A stretch of 45,080 nucleotides of DNA from Candidatus Thorarchaeota archaeon (lineage in GTDB: Archaea; Asgardarchaeota; Thorarchaeia; Thorarchaeales; Thorarchaeaceae), in the NCBI GenBank assembly GCA_016840385.1, contig JAEOSL010000013.1:1-45080 (forward strand). The letters are read 5' to 3'. Made by a program: the position numbers and the translations under genes. Under the pieces are notes generated by a model. The model saw only the letters and a list, made by a program, of their open reading frames with translations, did no database searches and had not been told where the DNA came from. Below, in pieces: positions 34,786 through 43,325 of the stretch; position 1 is the stretch's first letter, and every line of letters starts with the position of its first letter.

Positions 34786-37044
34786 GTCAGTCGACACCTG
34801 AGAAAACCATTGCACCTAAGAGACAGCGAATGTTGGATATGGTTCTAGCACTAAGTGGACTTAAAGTAGAATCCACAATCCCCATCAGCAAAGTCAAGGA
34901 TGAGCTTGAAAATCTAAAGACACAGCTTGCGCCTCTGATTGATACAATCATCGCATTTCCTGATTCCTATTTCGAGGAATTTCTAGAGGTTGTAAAGAAG
35001 AGTAATATTGTTGCTGAGATAACCGATCGAGCCATTCTCAAGGAGGCAATCTCTAATCTTGAACAGGTTCTACCAATAGTTGAATCAGCGTCCTTGAAAG
35101 CGATGAAAAAAATACTTACAGACACAGTTAGCAGAATGACTGAGATAGACGAACACCAAGATATCCCCGCAGAAATCGATATGACTGCAGCTATCTCAAC
35201 CATACTGGGCTTGATCTCTGAAATCGAATCAATCATAGATGACTTCGAGAAGGTTGCTGAAACAGAAGCAGAATCTGCTAGGTCCGAATTAGACGCACTC
35301 GTTGAATCCCTTGAAGGCGTCAAAGGAATAATCGAAACTGATCCTGATGCAGCTCTAGATAATCTTCAAAAAATAGGACCCAAGACTCGCTACGGTCCCG
35401 GATTAAGAGCAATAGCTCAGGTAAAACGAGGAAAGCGAGAAGGTCGGATAGATGATACGCAGTTCAACATGCTAGTCAAGGAGAATCTACTTACTGAAAC
35501 CAATCGTGGTGTAATTCTGTTCATACTAGGAAAAATGGGGTCCAAAACTGTTGTGCAGATTGGAAACCTTATGCACACCTCTCATCAAACGGTACAGAAT
35601 GCTCTAGTGACTATGATACAGAGAGGAGAGATTGAGATGGTTGGTCTTGATGGCGACGCTCCTGTTTTCTCAAAAGTGCTTACAGAAACACCCAACTCAA
35701 CACTTCTTATGAAAAGGATAGTTCAACAAGTCCGAGGGATGGCAAAATCATTAGAAGGCGAAACTGCTGAAACAATAAACGAGTCTCTCAGCAGGTCACA
35801 GTCATTACTCGAACGTCTAAAGATTCTAGGAGCCTACAATGAACCTCTATTGTCTGAGAGTATGAACAAACTCCGAGTTACTGTGGATAGCGTTACTGAA
35901 TCTGTACTCACAGCTCAGACTTCTAATGATGCTGAGAATCTTAAACTCCTCATATCTGCAGGACTTGAAGCCTTTGCTCGTTTCCGTCTTAAAATCACAC
36001 TCGAAAAGGGGCCCAACCTCGTTTCGGGTACCAATGTCTATGGCGAAAAGCTAGACCCTGAAGTATACAAAAACATGATGGATACCTATCTTGATAGCGA
36101 GCTTGAGAGAGGTACGATATTGATTCTCATTCGGGAATTAGGACCTCTCACTACACATGATCTTGCAGAGCGGACGACTATTCCCTCCGATAGAATACTC
36201 AGACATTTACTTAGAATGAAGCTTGATGAACTTCTTACGGTTGCTGGCGAGAGTCATGGGTACATTCTCTACGACGTACTTCGTACTCCAACAGAAGCTG
36301 AAATCACAATACAGACAGTTTCGAATACGATTCTTCAGCTTGCCAAAGCACGAAAAGAACTTGAAACTATACTCTCTGACCTAAAAGCCAAAGATATTGG
36401 CAAGCTAGCTGGTGCTCTTGAAACCTTCTCCAGATCTCGTGATAAACTAACGAAAGTAAGCGTTCATGGTTCAATTATTGCTGAAACTATTCTCGATGAA
36501 GTAGAGGAGAAGATACAGGCTGCAGTCCTACTCGCAATTCGTACTCGAGCAAAGCTGCCATCTACAAGACCTAAAGTCACTATGGAAGATCTTACAGATG
36601 TTGACGTTCCTTCAGTTCTTGAGGAATACAAAACTCAAATGGGGTACGCGCCAATGTTGGGCTTTGGTACCATTGAATGGACCCACTCACGTTGCTTAGG
36701 CTGTAAGTCATGCGAACTTGATTGTCCTGAAGATGCAATCAAGCTCACTCCCGTACTTCGTATGCCTGAAATGTTTGCATTCTCAGATGATGCACTCGCA
36801 GAACTACCAGTTAACAGAAGCCTATTCTATAAGGCTGTACAATCACTTGCAGCCAAAAAACCGACTGACAATATTGTTCTAAAAAGAAGCTCCTGGCTTT
36901 GGTTCAGTAGAGGTGGATCTTTGGTTATGCGTTGCTTGCCGCATATGTGTACGCAGATGTCCCGGTCCTGCTGATGGTGCCTTAGAACTGGAACTCAAGT
37001 GGAGTCTTCCAGAAGTAGTGAAACAGATCACATCCCAGACATAG
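34782..37044 (+). CDS. Winged-helix/coiled-coil protein with C-terminal ferredoxin; apparent frameshift near 36893
   Basis: About 750 residues if a one-base slip is repaired. GTG 34782 overlaps the hdrA2 stop and has GGAGG at 34770-34774. The first 230 residues are helical and coiled. Two winged-helix domains follow at about 245-305 (TSHQTVQNALVTMIQRGEIE) and 445-505 (SDRILRHLLRMKLDELL). A ferredoxin half, CLGCKSCELDCPEDAI, lies near residue 640. The initial frame stops at 36974 after unrelated residues; the +1 frame gives VACRICVRRCPGPADGALEL, the missing second Fe-S motif, to TAG 37042-37044. One extra base near 36885-36900 explains this. Function unknown: perhaps a redox-sensing regulator or Hdr electron carrier. 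Confidence 0.7.
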
Positions 37045-37129
37045 AATGTTCACAGGTTCTGCTGCTTAGTAATTGACTTAAGCAATGTATGAAAACAGTG
37101 TAGCACTAACCATAACTGGAGTGAGTACC

Positions 37130-38329
37130 ATGATTGACTTTTCCCTGACCAAAGAACAGACAGAATTGAGAGACCGTGCACGAGCATTTGCTCAGGAGTA
37201 CATGCTTCCCTATGCACATTATTACGACAAGACTGGTGAATTTCCACGACCAATCATGCAGAAATGCTGGGAAGCTGGATTGATGAATCTAGCAATCCCA
37301 AAGGAGTATGGTGGTCAAGGGCTTGGTATTCTAGAACAGTGTTTAGTTGTTGAAGAGATGGCTGCAGGTTGTGCAGGAATGACGACAAGCATCTATGTCA
37401 ACTCACTGGGGGCAGAACCGATTCTTGTAGCAGGGAATGACGAGCAGAAAGAGAAATATCTCAAACCACTCACTGAAGACTTGAAGTTCATTAGTTTTGC
37501 GTGCTCTGAATCTGGAATGGGTTCAGATGTTGCAGGAATTCAAACTCGTGTCAAAAAGGAGGGTGATAATTATGTCCTGAATGGTTCCAAGTTCTGGATA
37601 ACAAACGCCCCTCACGCAGATACATTCACAGTCTTTGCTAGTCTTGATCCAAGCAAGAGACACAAGGCATTATGCGCATTCATAGTAGATGCAGACACTC
37701 CAGGTCTGAAGACAGGTCGACCAGTTGAGAAGATGGGGCATAAGGCATCAACCACCTCATCCGTGATTTTGAGAGATGTAAAAGTCCCTGCTGAGAATAT
37801 GCTGGGAACTGAGGGAGAAGGTTTCAAGATTGCAATGAAGACTTTTGCGATGACTAGACCTGCAATTGCAGCTTTTGCAACTGGTCTGGCAAGATCCGCC
37901 ATGGAATTTGCTCGAGATTATGCTGGAAAAAGAGAGGTTTTTGGTGAAAAACTACAGAATCAACAGGTAATTCAATTCAAACTTGCTGAAATGTTCATGA
38001 AGATTGAAGCTGCACGACTCATGTACCTCAAGGCAGCATGGACCTCTGATTTTGTTGGTGATTCTACAATTCCAGCAAGTGCAGCCAAAGCTTTTGCGAC
38101 TGATGTGGCAATGGAAGTTGCCAGCGAAGCAGTTCAAATTCATGGTGGTTATGGATACATCGATCAATATCCCGTTGAGAAACTATTCAGGGACGCAAAA
38201 CTGTACCAGATCTATGAGGGAACTAGTGAGGTTCAGCGATTGATACTTGCACGGTATGTTCTCTCAGGATACGAACCTGCAATGGGGAAGATTCCTCGAT
38301 GGTACAACAATGATCCACCAGATTTCTAA
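37130..38329 (+). CDS. Acyl-CoA dehydrogenase
   Basis: 399 residues from ATG 37130 (the frame is open to 37085; GGAGTGA precedes the ATG). The N-terminus FSLTKEQTELRDRARAFA, the FAD/substrate block SFACSESGMGSDVAGIQT, ITNAPHADTF, and the C-terminal IYEGTSEVQRLILAR with the catalytic Glu are all intact. It oxidises acyl-CoA to enoyl-CoA, normally giving electrons to ETF. No ETF is seen; the adjoining Hdr-MvhD genes suggest another electron route. Confidence 0.95.
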   Translation: MIDFSLTKEQTELRDRARAFAQEYMLPYAHYYDKTGEFPRPIMQKCWEAGLMNLAIPKEYGGQGLGILEQCLVVEEMAAGCAGMTTSIYVNSLGAEPILVAGNDEQKEKYLKPLTEDLKFISFACSESGMGSDVAGIQTRVKKEGDNYVLNGSKFWITNAPHADTFTVFASLDPSKRHKALCAFIVDADTPGLKTGRPVEKMGHKASTTSSVILRDVKVPAENMLGTEGEGFKIAMKTFAMTRPAIAAFATGLARSAMEFARDYAGKREVFGEKLQNQQVIQFKLAEMFMKIEAARLMYLKAAWTSDFVGDSTIPASAAKAFATDVAMEVASEAVQIHGGYGYIDQYPVEKLFRDAKLYQIYEGTSEVQRLILARYVLSGYEPAMGKIPRWYNNDPPDF

Positions 38330-38347
38330 TTAGAGGATTGAATAATT

Positions 38348-38716
38348 ATGCTAATCAGACGATTACAGGACCGTGAATCGATTAATGCGTTGGATAACAC
38401 CACAATACGTGAGATTCTCAATCCAAAACACGAATCTCAACCACTGGTCCTTAACTATAGTCTTGCCCATGCCACATTGAACCCAGCAGAAAAATCTGTC
38501 CCTCACAAGTTCTTTGAAGCATCTGAGGTCTATTATATTCTCAAAGGAAAGGGATTGATGCACATTGATGATGGAACTGCTGAAGTTTCACCCGGAGATA
38601 CAATCTACATTCCACCGCAAGCAGTTCAGTGGATTGAAAATACTGGTTCAGATGATTTAGAATTTCTTTGCATCGTAGATCCTGCATGGCACCCAAATGC
38701 TGAGGAACTGGTGTAG
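38348..38716 (+). CDS. Cupin-2 family protein
   Basis: 122 residues with a single cupin barrel: motif 1 HKFFEASEVYYILKGKGLMH and motif 2 PGDTIYIPPQAVQWIENTG. The second-motif His common in cupins is absent (QAVQW), so metal binding may be altered. The function of this small group is unknown. It lies 18 nt after the acyl-CoA dehydrogenase, probably co-transcribed. Confidence 0.8.
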   Translation: MLIRRLQDRESINALDNTTIREILNPKHESQPLVLNYSLAHATLNPAEKSVPHKFFEASEVYYILKGKGLMHIDDGTAEVSPGDTIYIPPQAVQWIENTGSDDLEFLCIVDPAWHPNAEELV

Positions 38717-38725
38717 TAGTTCTTT

Positions 38726-39325
38726 CTACTCATCAATTAGATATCCTCTACTGACTGCCTCATCAATGAGATTTTGGGCAAACTCCCAGAGAGTTGTAGA
38801 CCCTTTTGCAATATGATGATTACGTTCGATTACCTGACTTTTCTTTATCCCATGTTTTTTCCAAGCATACCCCTCTGAATAGAGATTGAGTAAGAGTGGC
38901 TGTAACCTATCAACTGAAGCTGCAAACTGTGCCTCAGGAGTTTCCATAGCCTCAAACTCTTCCCACAGATCAATGTACTCCTGTGTTATCTCACTTGGTA
39001 GAATACTGAAGATTCGATGAGCTGCTTCACGTTCTCGCTCGACCTTTCCCTCTCGACCTTGTTCATCGTAACAGAAAGTGTCACCAGCATCTATTTCGAC
39101 CAAATCATGAATTAGAACCATCTTCAGCGTTCGAAGAAGATTGATTGAGGAATCGTTAGAGTACTCTGAGAGTACCATAACCAACATTGCAAGATGCCAA
39201 GAATGTTCTGCGTCATTCTCTTGACGTTGATCTTTAATCAGTACAGTCTGTCGAAGAATCTGCTTTAGATTGTCTATTTCTCTTAGGAAGTGGATTTGTT
39301 GACGTAGTCTTTCACTCGTATACAA
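38726..39325 (-). CDS. HD-domain phosphohydrolase (YfbR/5'-nucleotidase-like)
   Basis: 199 residues from TTG 39325. The HD motifs are ENDAEHSWHLAML, the HD pair in VLIHDLVEIDAGDTF, and a late ASVDRLQPLLLN Asp. This matches the HD_3 group of 5'-deoxynucleotidase-like enzymes. It converges with the cupin gene. The role is likely nucleotide clean-up; the substrate is not determined. Confidence 0.85.
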   Translation of the reverse strand: MYTSERLRQQIHFLREIDNLKQILRQTVLIKDQRQENDAEHSWHLAMLVMVLSEYSNDSSINLLRTLKMVLIHDLVEIDAGDTFCYDEQGREGKVEREREAAHRIFSILPSEITQEYIDLWEEFEAMETPEAQFAASVDRLQPLLLNLYSEGYAWKKHGIKKSQVIERNHHIAKGSTTLWEFAQNLIDEAVSRGYLIDE

Positions 39326-39552
39326 AACTGAACACCTTGCTGCTATCTTTCAGTTTCTTTTCCAAAACATGCCCCCTAAAATTGTACGCATCGGTGCCTA
39401 CATCTGAAGGTTATCGAGGAAGTTCACTCAACCTCTTCTGATACCTGACACAGGTCGGTGCATGCAGCCGAAGACATATTCAATCCTGAAAGATTATATG
39501 GCGGTCTTAGGCAGGAGGGCATCAGTACCATCAAAGTGGTGACCTAGCTCCG

Positions 39553-39963
39553 ATGCCTCCTAAGGATATGAATGTCATAATTTTCGGCTGTATGCAGTGC
39601 ATGTATGCAGCGAGTGACCTAGCGGGAACGATGAAGTTGCAGTACGATGTGACGAGTAGGATCATCCGAATGCCGTGCACGGCGAGGCTCGACATAAATT
39701 TCATTTTGAAGGCGCTGCAAGAGGGGGCGGACGGAGTGCTAGTGGTGGGTTGCCATCCAGGCGACTGTGCATATAAGACGGGCAACTTGGGAGCAGAGAG
39801 ACGGGTCCGCTTCGCGAGGAAGCTGGTTGCACAACTAGGACTGGATGAGAATCGAGTGAAGATGGTGTTCGTGAGTGCAGCCGAGGGCGACAAGTTCGCG
39901 GCTGAGGTCAACAAGTTTGCTGATGAGATTCGAGAGATTGGTCCAAATCCGATACGGTTGTAA
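39553..39963 (+). CDS. mvhD: MvhD-type Fe-S electron-transfer subunit, copy A
   Basis: 136 residues, MvhD/FrhD delta family. Cluster ligands: GCMQC near residues 13-16, MPCTAR, and GCHPGDC. It docks on HdrA and carries electrons from a hydrogenase or dehydrogenase. It shows marked preference for G/C-ending codons (GCG, GAG, CTG) compared with its AT-rich neighbours. Copy B at 42059-42442 encodes almost the same protein with about 47 silent codon changes, and the last 15 codons recur again at 42910-42957. The 227 nt upstream hold no gene. Confidence 0.92.
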   Translation: MPPKDMNVIIFGCMQCMYAASDLAGTMKLQYDVTSRIIRMPCTARLDINFILKALQEGADGVLVVGCHPGDCAYKTGNLGAERRVRFARKLVAQLGLDENRVKMVFVSAAEGDKFAAEVNKFADEIREIGPNPIRL

Positions 39964-40166
39964 ATCCCCTGAAATTCAAGAATGACTTCTCAGAGTTTCT
40001 GAATTCATCTTACTGCAACGAGCGCTTTCGGTTTCTTTGTTGTTTCTAAATACCACTTATGCAACAGGAAACACAACAACACTATTATGAAATTGAGTGA
40101 CGTTACATAGACAAGAATACCTATCAGCATCATGAGGGGTAGAATGATGGTTGGAGAGTTGGTATC

Positions 40167-42062
40167 ATGATGAGGGGTTTACATCGTTTCAAAGTTGCAA
40201 TTCCGCTTCTATTGCTGATTGTGACTCTATTTTCAGTGAATACATCAACATGGGTCAATACCACTAACGATTCGACTTTTGTTACACTATCAAATGGATA
40301 TGAAACTCATGACCCTATTTTGATTCAGAGCAATGAAGAGTTTGAGTCCCTAGCTTTTGCTGAAGGTTGGGACGGTAATGGAAATGAGAATAATCCTTAC
40401 CTAATCGATGGCTATGAGATTCATTCGGATATGGACTGTATATACATTGCAAACGTCAATGTACACTTTTGGATCAGAAACTGCGTACTCACATCATTTA
40501 GTGAATCTGATGAGGCAGCTGGAATTTATCTAGAGGGTTGCTCAAATGGAACGATTTTAGCGTGTGATATTACCGCAAAGAGTGTCGGAATCAGATTCTC
40601 AGATTCTCATGCATGTGTTATCCATGGGAATATAATATGCCACAATACAGGCAGAGGAATAGTACTGGATTCAGGGTCATCACACAACGAGATATCTGAG
40701 AATAAAATCGGCTGGAACGCTCTTGGAAATGCACAAGACGATGGTCGAATGAACCATTGGGATTCATGCCTATTAAGTGGAAATTACTGGAGTGATTTTG
40801 AGGGGCCATATTATTATTATATTCCAGGTACTGCAGGTAGTGCTGATCGGTTCCCAATACTACTCGAAATCCTTACTGATCCTGTTGATATCACCAGTCC
40901 ACCAGATATGACAATCATAGAAGAAAGCGACCCACTATCCATCATATGGTACTTCAGATCAAATGTAGCCTTTACTGCCTCTGTTTTATGTAATGTTTCC
41001 GGTCATGGAAGTGCACTCATCACGTCTACAACTCCCGTTAGTCACATGCTAATATTTCGGGGTCTATCCGGTTTGTCGCCAGGTGGATATGAGTTCACTA
41101 TCACTGTTAATGGAGTCTACGACTCAGTAATTGTGACGGTCTTAGAAAACCCAAAGACCCCTTTTAACCGTCTACATGTATATGGTGACAGTCACTTGGC
41201 AACCTTAGTGGATTACATGAACTGGACTGGGGAAGGTACGCAAGAGAGTCCTTTCTTGATTGAGGGGTATGAGTTTCACGATATTTTCAATAATCCAATT
41301 ATCCTGAGCAATGTTAGAAAACATATTGAAATAAGGAATTGCAGAATTGGATACGGCTCAGGCGGATTTGATTATACAGGAATCGTAATCCACAATGCAA
41401 CCAATGTGGTCGTCAATCATTGTGAAATATCATCTCGCGAATCTGCAATATTGGTTAATGGATCTCAAGACTGTTCATTGAAGAATAATAAAATATTCAA
41501 AAATAATGTAGGAATTGAGATAGACCAGTCTTCAGATATATCCATAGATAACAACACCATCTCAAACAACTGGCAATATGGTATACTAATTAACAGGTCT
41601 TCTTTTGTCAACATCAGAAATTGTAATGTAACGAATAATGAGTGTGGTATGTATTTTTGCGAAGCTAGTTCTAATACAGTATTTGAAAACAGGTTGATTC
41701 AAAACTATGACTATGGTTTCAGGCTTGTAGATAATCTTTGCAGCAATAACACGTTTGTAGGAAACACAATTGGCTTGAATGAGAACGAAAACGCAAGAGA
41801 TGATGGATCGGATAATCACTGGGATAACGGAATAGATAGGGGAAATAATTGGGATGACTACAATGGCTCTGGATTCTACTACCTATCAGGTAGTGCAGGG
41901 AGCATTGACCACTATCCTTATGGTATGAGTACAACAACTACAACCAATCATACGTCAACTATACCTGTGGATTGGACTATCCCCATAATCGGTATAACTG
42001 CGCTATCCACTATTATCATTGTTGTCATATTTGTTCTTGTACGGAAGAAACCATCTTCATGA
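40167..42062 (+). CDS. Secreted beta-helix surface protein with TM anchor (cassette D)
   Basis: 631 residues. It has a signal peptide (VAIPLLLLIVTLFSV), two NosD/PbH1-type beta-helix domains (about 45-235 and 340-590), each closed by an HWDNGIDRGNNWDDYNGSG-like turn, and an Ig-like segment between. A short Thr-rich linker and one C-terminal helix (IIGITALSTIIIVVIFVLVR) follow. It resembles the giant protein at 10339-13323 in plan. It lies between mvhD copies A and B, and its TGA overlaps the ATG of copy B (ATGA), an odd junction for unrelated genes. A TATA-like TCTAAATA sits near 40046. Confidence 0.9.
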   Translation: MMRGLHRFKVAIPLLLLIVTLFSVNTSTWVNTTNDSTFVTLSNGYETHDPILIQSNEEFESLAFAEGWDGNGNENNPYLIDGYEIHSDMDCIYIANVNVHFWIRNCVLTSFSESDEAAGIYLEGCSNGTILACDITAKSVGIRFSDSHACVIHGNIICHNTGRGIVLDSGSSHNEISENKIGWNALGNAQDDGRMNHWDSCLLSGNYWSDFEGPYYYYIPGTAGSADRFPILLEILTDPVDITSPPDMTIIEESDPLSIIWYFRSNVAFTASVLCNVSGHGSALITSTTPVSHMLIFRGLSGLSPGGYEFTITVNGVYDSVIVTVLENPKTPFNRLHVYGDSHLATLVDYMNWTGEGTQESPFLIEGYEFHDIFNNPIILSNVRKHIEIRNCRIGYGSGGFDYTGIVIHNATNVVVNHCEISSRESAILVNGSQDCSLKNNKIFKNNVGIEIDQSSDISIDNNTISNNWQYGILINRSSFVNIRNCNVTNNECGMYFCEASSNTVFENRLIQNYDYGFRLVDNLCSNNTFVGNTIGLNENENARDDGSDNHWDNGIDRGNNWDDYNGSGFYYLSGSAGSIDHYPYGMSTTTTTNHTSTIPVDWTIPIIGITALSTIIIVVIFVLVRKKPSS

Positions 42063-42442
42063 CCCACCTCATGCAGTGCATGTATGCCGCATCAGATCTC
42101 GCAGGAACGATGAAGTTGCAGTACGATGTGACGAGTAGAATCATCCGAATGCCGTGTACGGCGAGACTGGACATCAATTTCATACTCAAGGCGCTGCAAG
42201 AGGGGGCGGATGGAGTGCTGGTGGTTGGATGCCATCCAGGCGACTGTGCGTACAAGACGGGGAATCTGGGAGCCGAGAGACGAGTGCGCTTTGCGAGGAA
42301 GTTGGTTGCACAACTGGGTCTTGATGAGAACCGAGTGAAGATGGTGTTCGTGAGTGCGGCAGAGGGCGATAAATTTGCAGCTGAGGTCAACAAGTTTGCA
42401 GATGAGATTCGAGCGATAGGACCAAATCCTATACGGTTGTAG
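42059..42442 (+). CDS. mvhD: MvhD-type subunit, copy B (lacks first N-terminal Cys)
   Basis: 127 residues from ATG 42059, or shorter from ATG 42071. From MQCMYAASDLAG on it matches copy A with a single amino-acid change (IRE to IRA). The first 15 residues of copy A, including the first Cys of the GCMQC pair, are replaced by MTHL. The nucleotide match starts abruptly at the ATGCAGTGCATG run. Heavy silent divergence with an unchanged protein implies selection on function, but loss of a cluster ligand may impair it. It is coupled to the beta-helix gene by an ATGA overlap. Confidence 0.75.
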   Translation: MTHLMQCMYAASDLAGTMKLQYDVTSRIIRMPCTARLDINFILKALQEGADGVLVVGCHPGDCAYKTGNLGAERRVRFARKLVAQLGLDENRVKMVFVSAAEGDKFAAEVNKFADEIRAIGPNPIRL

Positions 42443-42446
42443 CCAA

Positions 42447-42815
42447 TTATCCACTTCTTCCTAAACGATTTTCGATGTTCGACTTTCCTTTCTTGACAAT
42501 AGATTGTAAAAAGGGAAACCTAGGATAAACTATGTAAAGGACCCCCATGACCTCCCAGAAAATCCAGACACCATGTCCTACAAAAATCAGGTACACAAGA
42601 AGCTCAAGAGGATTGAGTGGTACATGAACCGCGGCAGTACCTAGCCCAAACCATGATGGATCAAATGGAATAGGGACCAGCCACCAACCACCAGACCGCC
42701 AAGAATAACCAGCGAATATGTCTCCGGTGAGACCACGATAAGCAACAGTGACCATGACAGCAAGATAAAGCATGCAGATAATGACTGCAATACGTTTACG
42801 AACAAACTCTTTCAT
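42447..42815 (-). CDS. Small membrane protein (cassette E)
   Basis: 122 residues with an N-terminal helix (IAVIICMLYLAVMVTVAY) and a second hydrophobic stretch (LELLVYLIFVGHGVWIFWEV). A W/P-rich loop lies between. No family recognised. Its stop is 4 nt after mvhD copy B on the other strand, and it lies wholly between copy B and the third mvhD fragment. Confidence 0.6.
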   Translation of the reverse strand: MKEFVRKRIAVIICMLYLAVMVTVAYRGLTGDIFAGYSWRSGGWWLVPIPFDPSWFGLGTAAVHVPLNPLELLVYLIFVGHGVWIFWEVMGVLYIVYPRFPFLQSIVKKGKSNIENRLGRSG

Positions 42816-42909
42816 ATCCCTTCACATTGATTGTTTACTTCTCGCAATTAGAATAATAGAGGAAAGAAAAGATAAATCTTAACTAAATGAGAAATAGTCT
42901 AAATTGATG

Positions 42910-42957
42910 TTCGCAGAAGAGATTCGAGCAATAGGACCCAATCCCATCAGGTTGTAA
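42910..42957 (+). pseudogene. Third mvhD 3'-end fragment
   Basis: FAEEIRAIGPNPIRL-stop: the last 15 codons of mvhD with the stop codon, in the same orientation as copies A and B. It differs from both at several silent sites and one residue (D to E). There is no upstream mvhD sequence. It is the protein-gene counterpart of the tRNA-Leu 3' fragments. Confidence 0.85.
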
Positions 42958-42984
42958 TTGTTTTACTGAGCTCTTTCATTCAGA

Positions 42985-43230
42985 ATGACCTTGCAACTGA
43001 CCGAAGAGAGAAAAGGTGTACGAGTTCCAGTTGATTTAGAATGTGTAACTGACATTGGACTCCTTGTTGCTATAGAGGTTAAGTACGCCGAACCAGATAA
43101 GAGCGATATTGAGAAACTAACTGAGATACGAAATGACTATCTTCCTCAGATATTTGCCTATATCCCTGCCACCAATTGGGATGAGAAAGCCCTGAGTGAC
43201 TGGATCACAGAGATAAGAGAGAGGTCATGA
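42985..43230 (+). pseudogene. Nuclease-like remnant (PD-(D/E)xK-type pattern)
   Basis: 81 residues. The segment DIGLLVAIEVKYAEPDKSDI resembles the beta-strand ExK core of PD-(D/E)xK nucleases, and a short helical tail follows. It is too short for a full enzyme of that fold and may be the C-terminal part of a decayed gene. It starts 27 nt after the third mvhD fragment. The function is uncertain, and it could be an unrelated small protein. Confidence 0.4.
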
Positions 43231-43325
43231 GAGGAAGTAGCATTGTTCATTGGTGGACCTTGTAGTCCCAAAGATTGGTGTCAAGTTGGTCTGGACAAAT
43301 AACATAGAGTATAACGTTAGAGTTG

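Noticed and set aside
34291..34815. 174-residue minus-strand frame over the HdrA2 C-terminus
   Set aside because: It opposes an MvhD domain with intact cluster motifs; no family resemblance of its own.
42025..42393. Minus-strand frames over both mvhD copies (also at 39531-39914) that resemble each other
   Set aside because: They are similar only because the sense copies are similar; the silent-site pattern follows the plus-strand frame.
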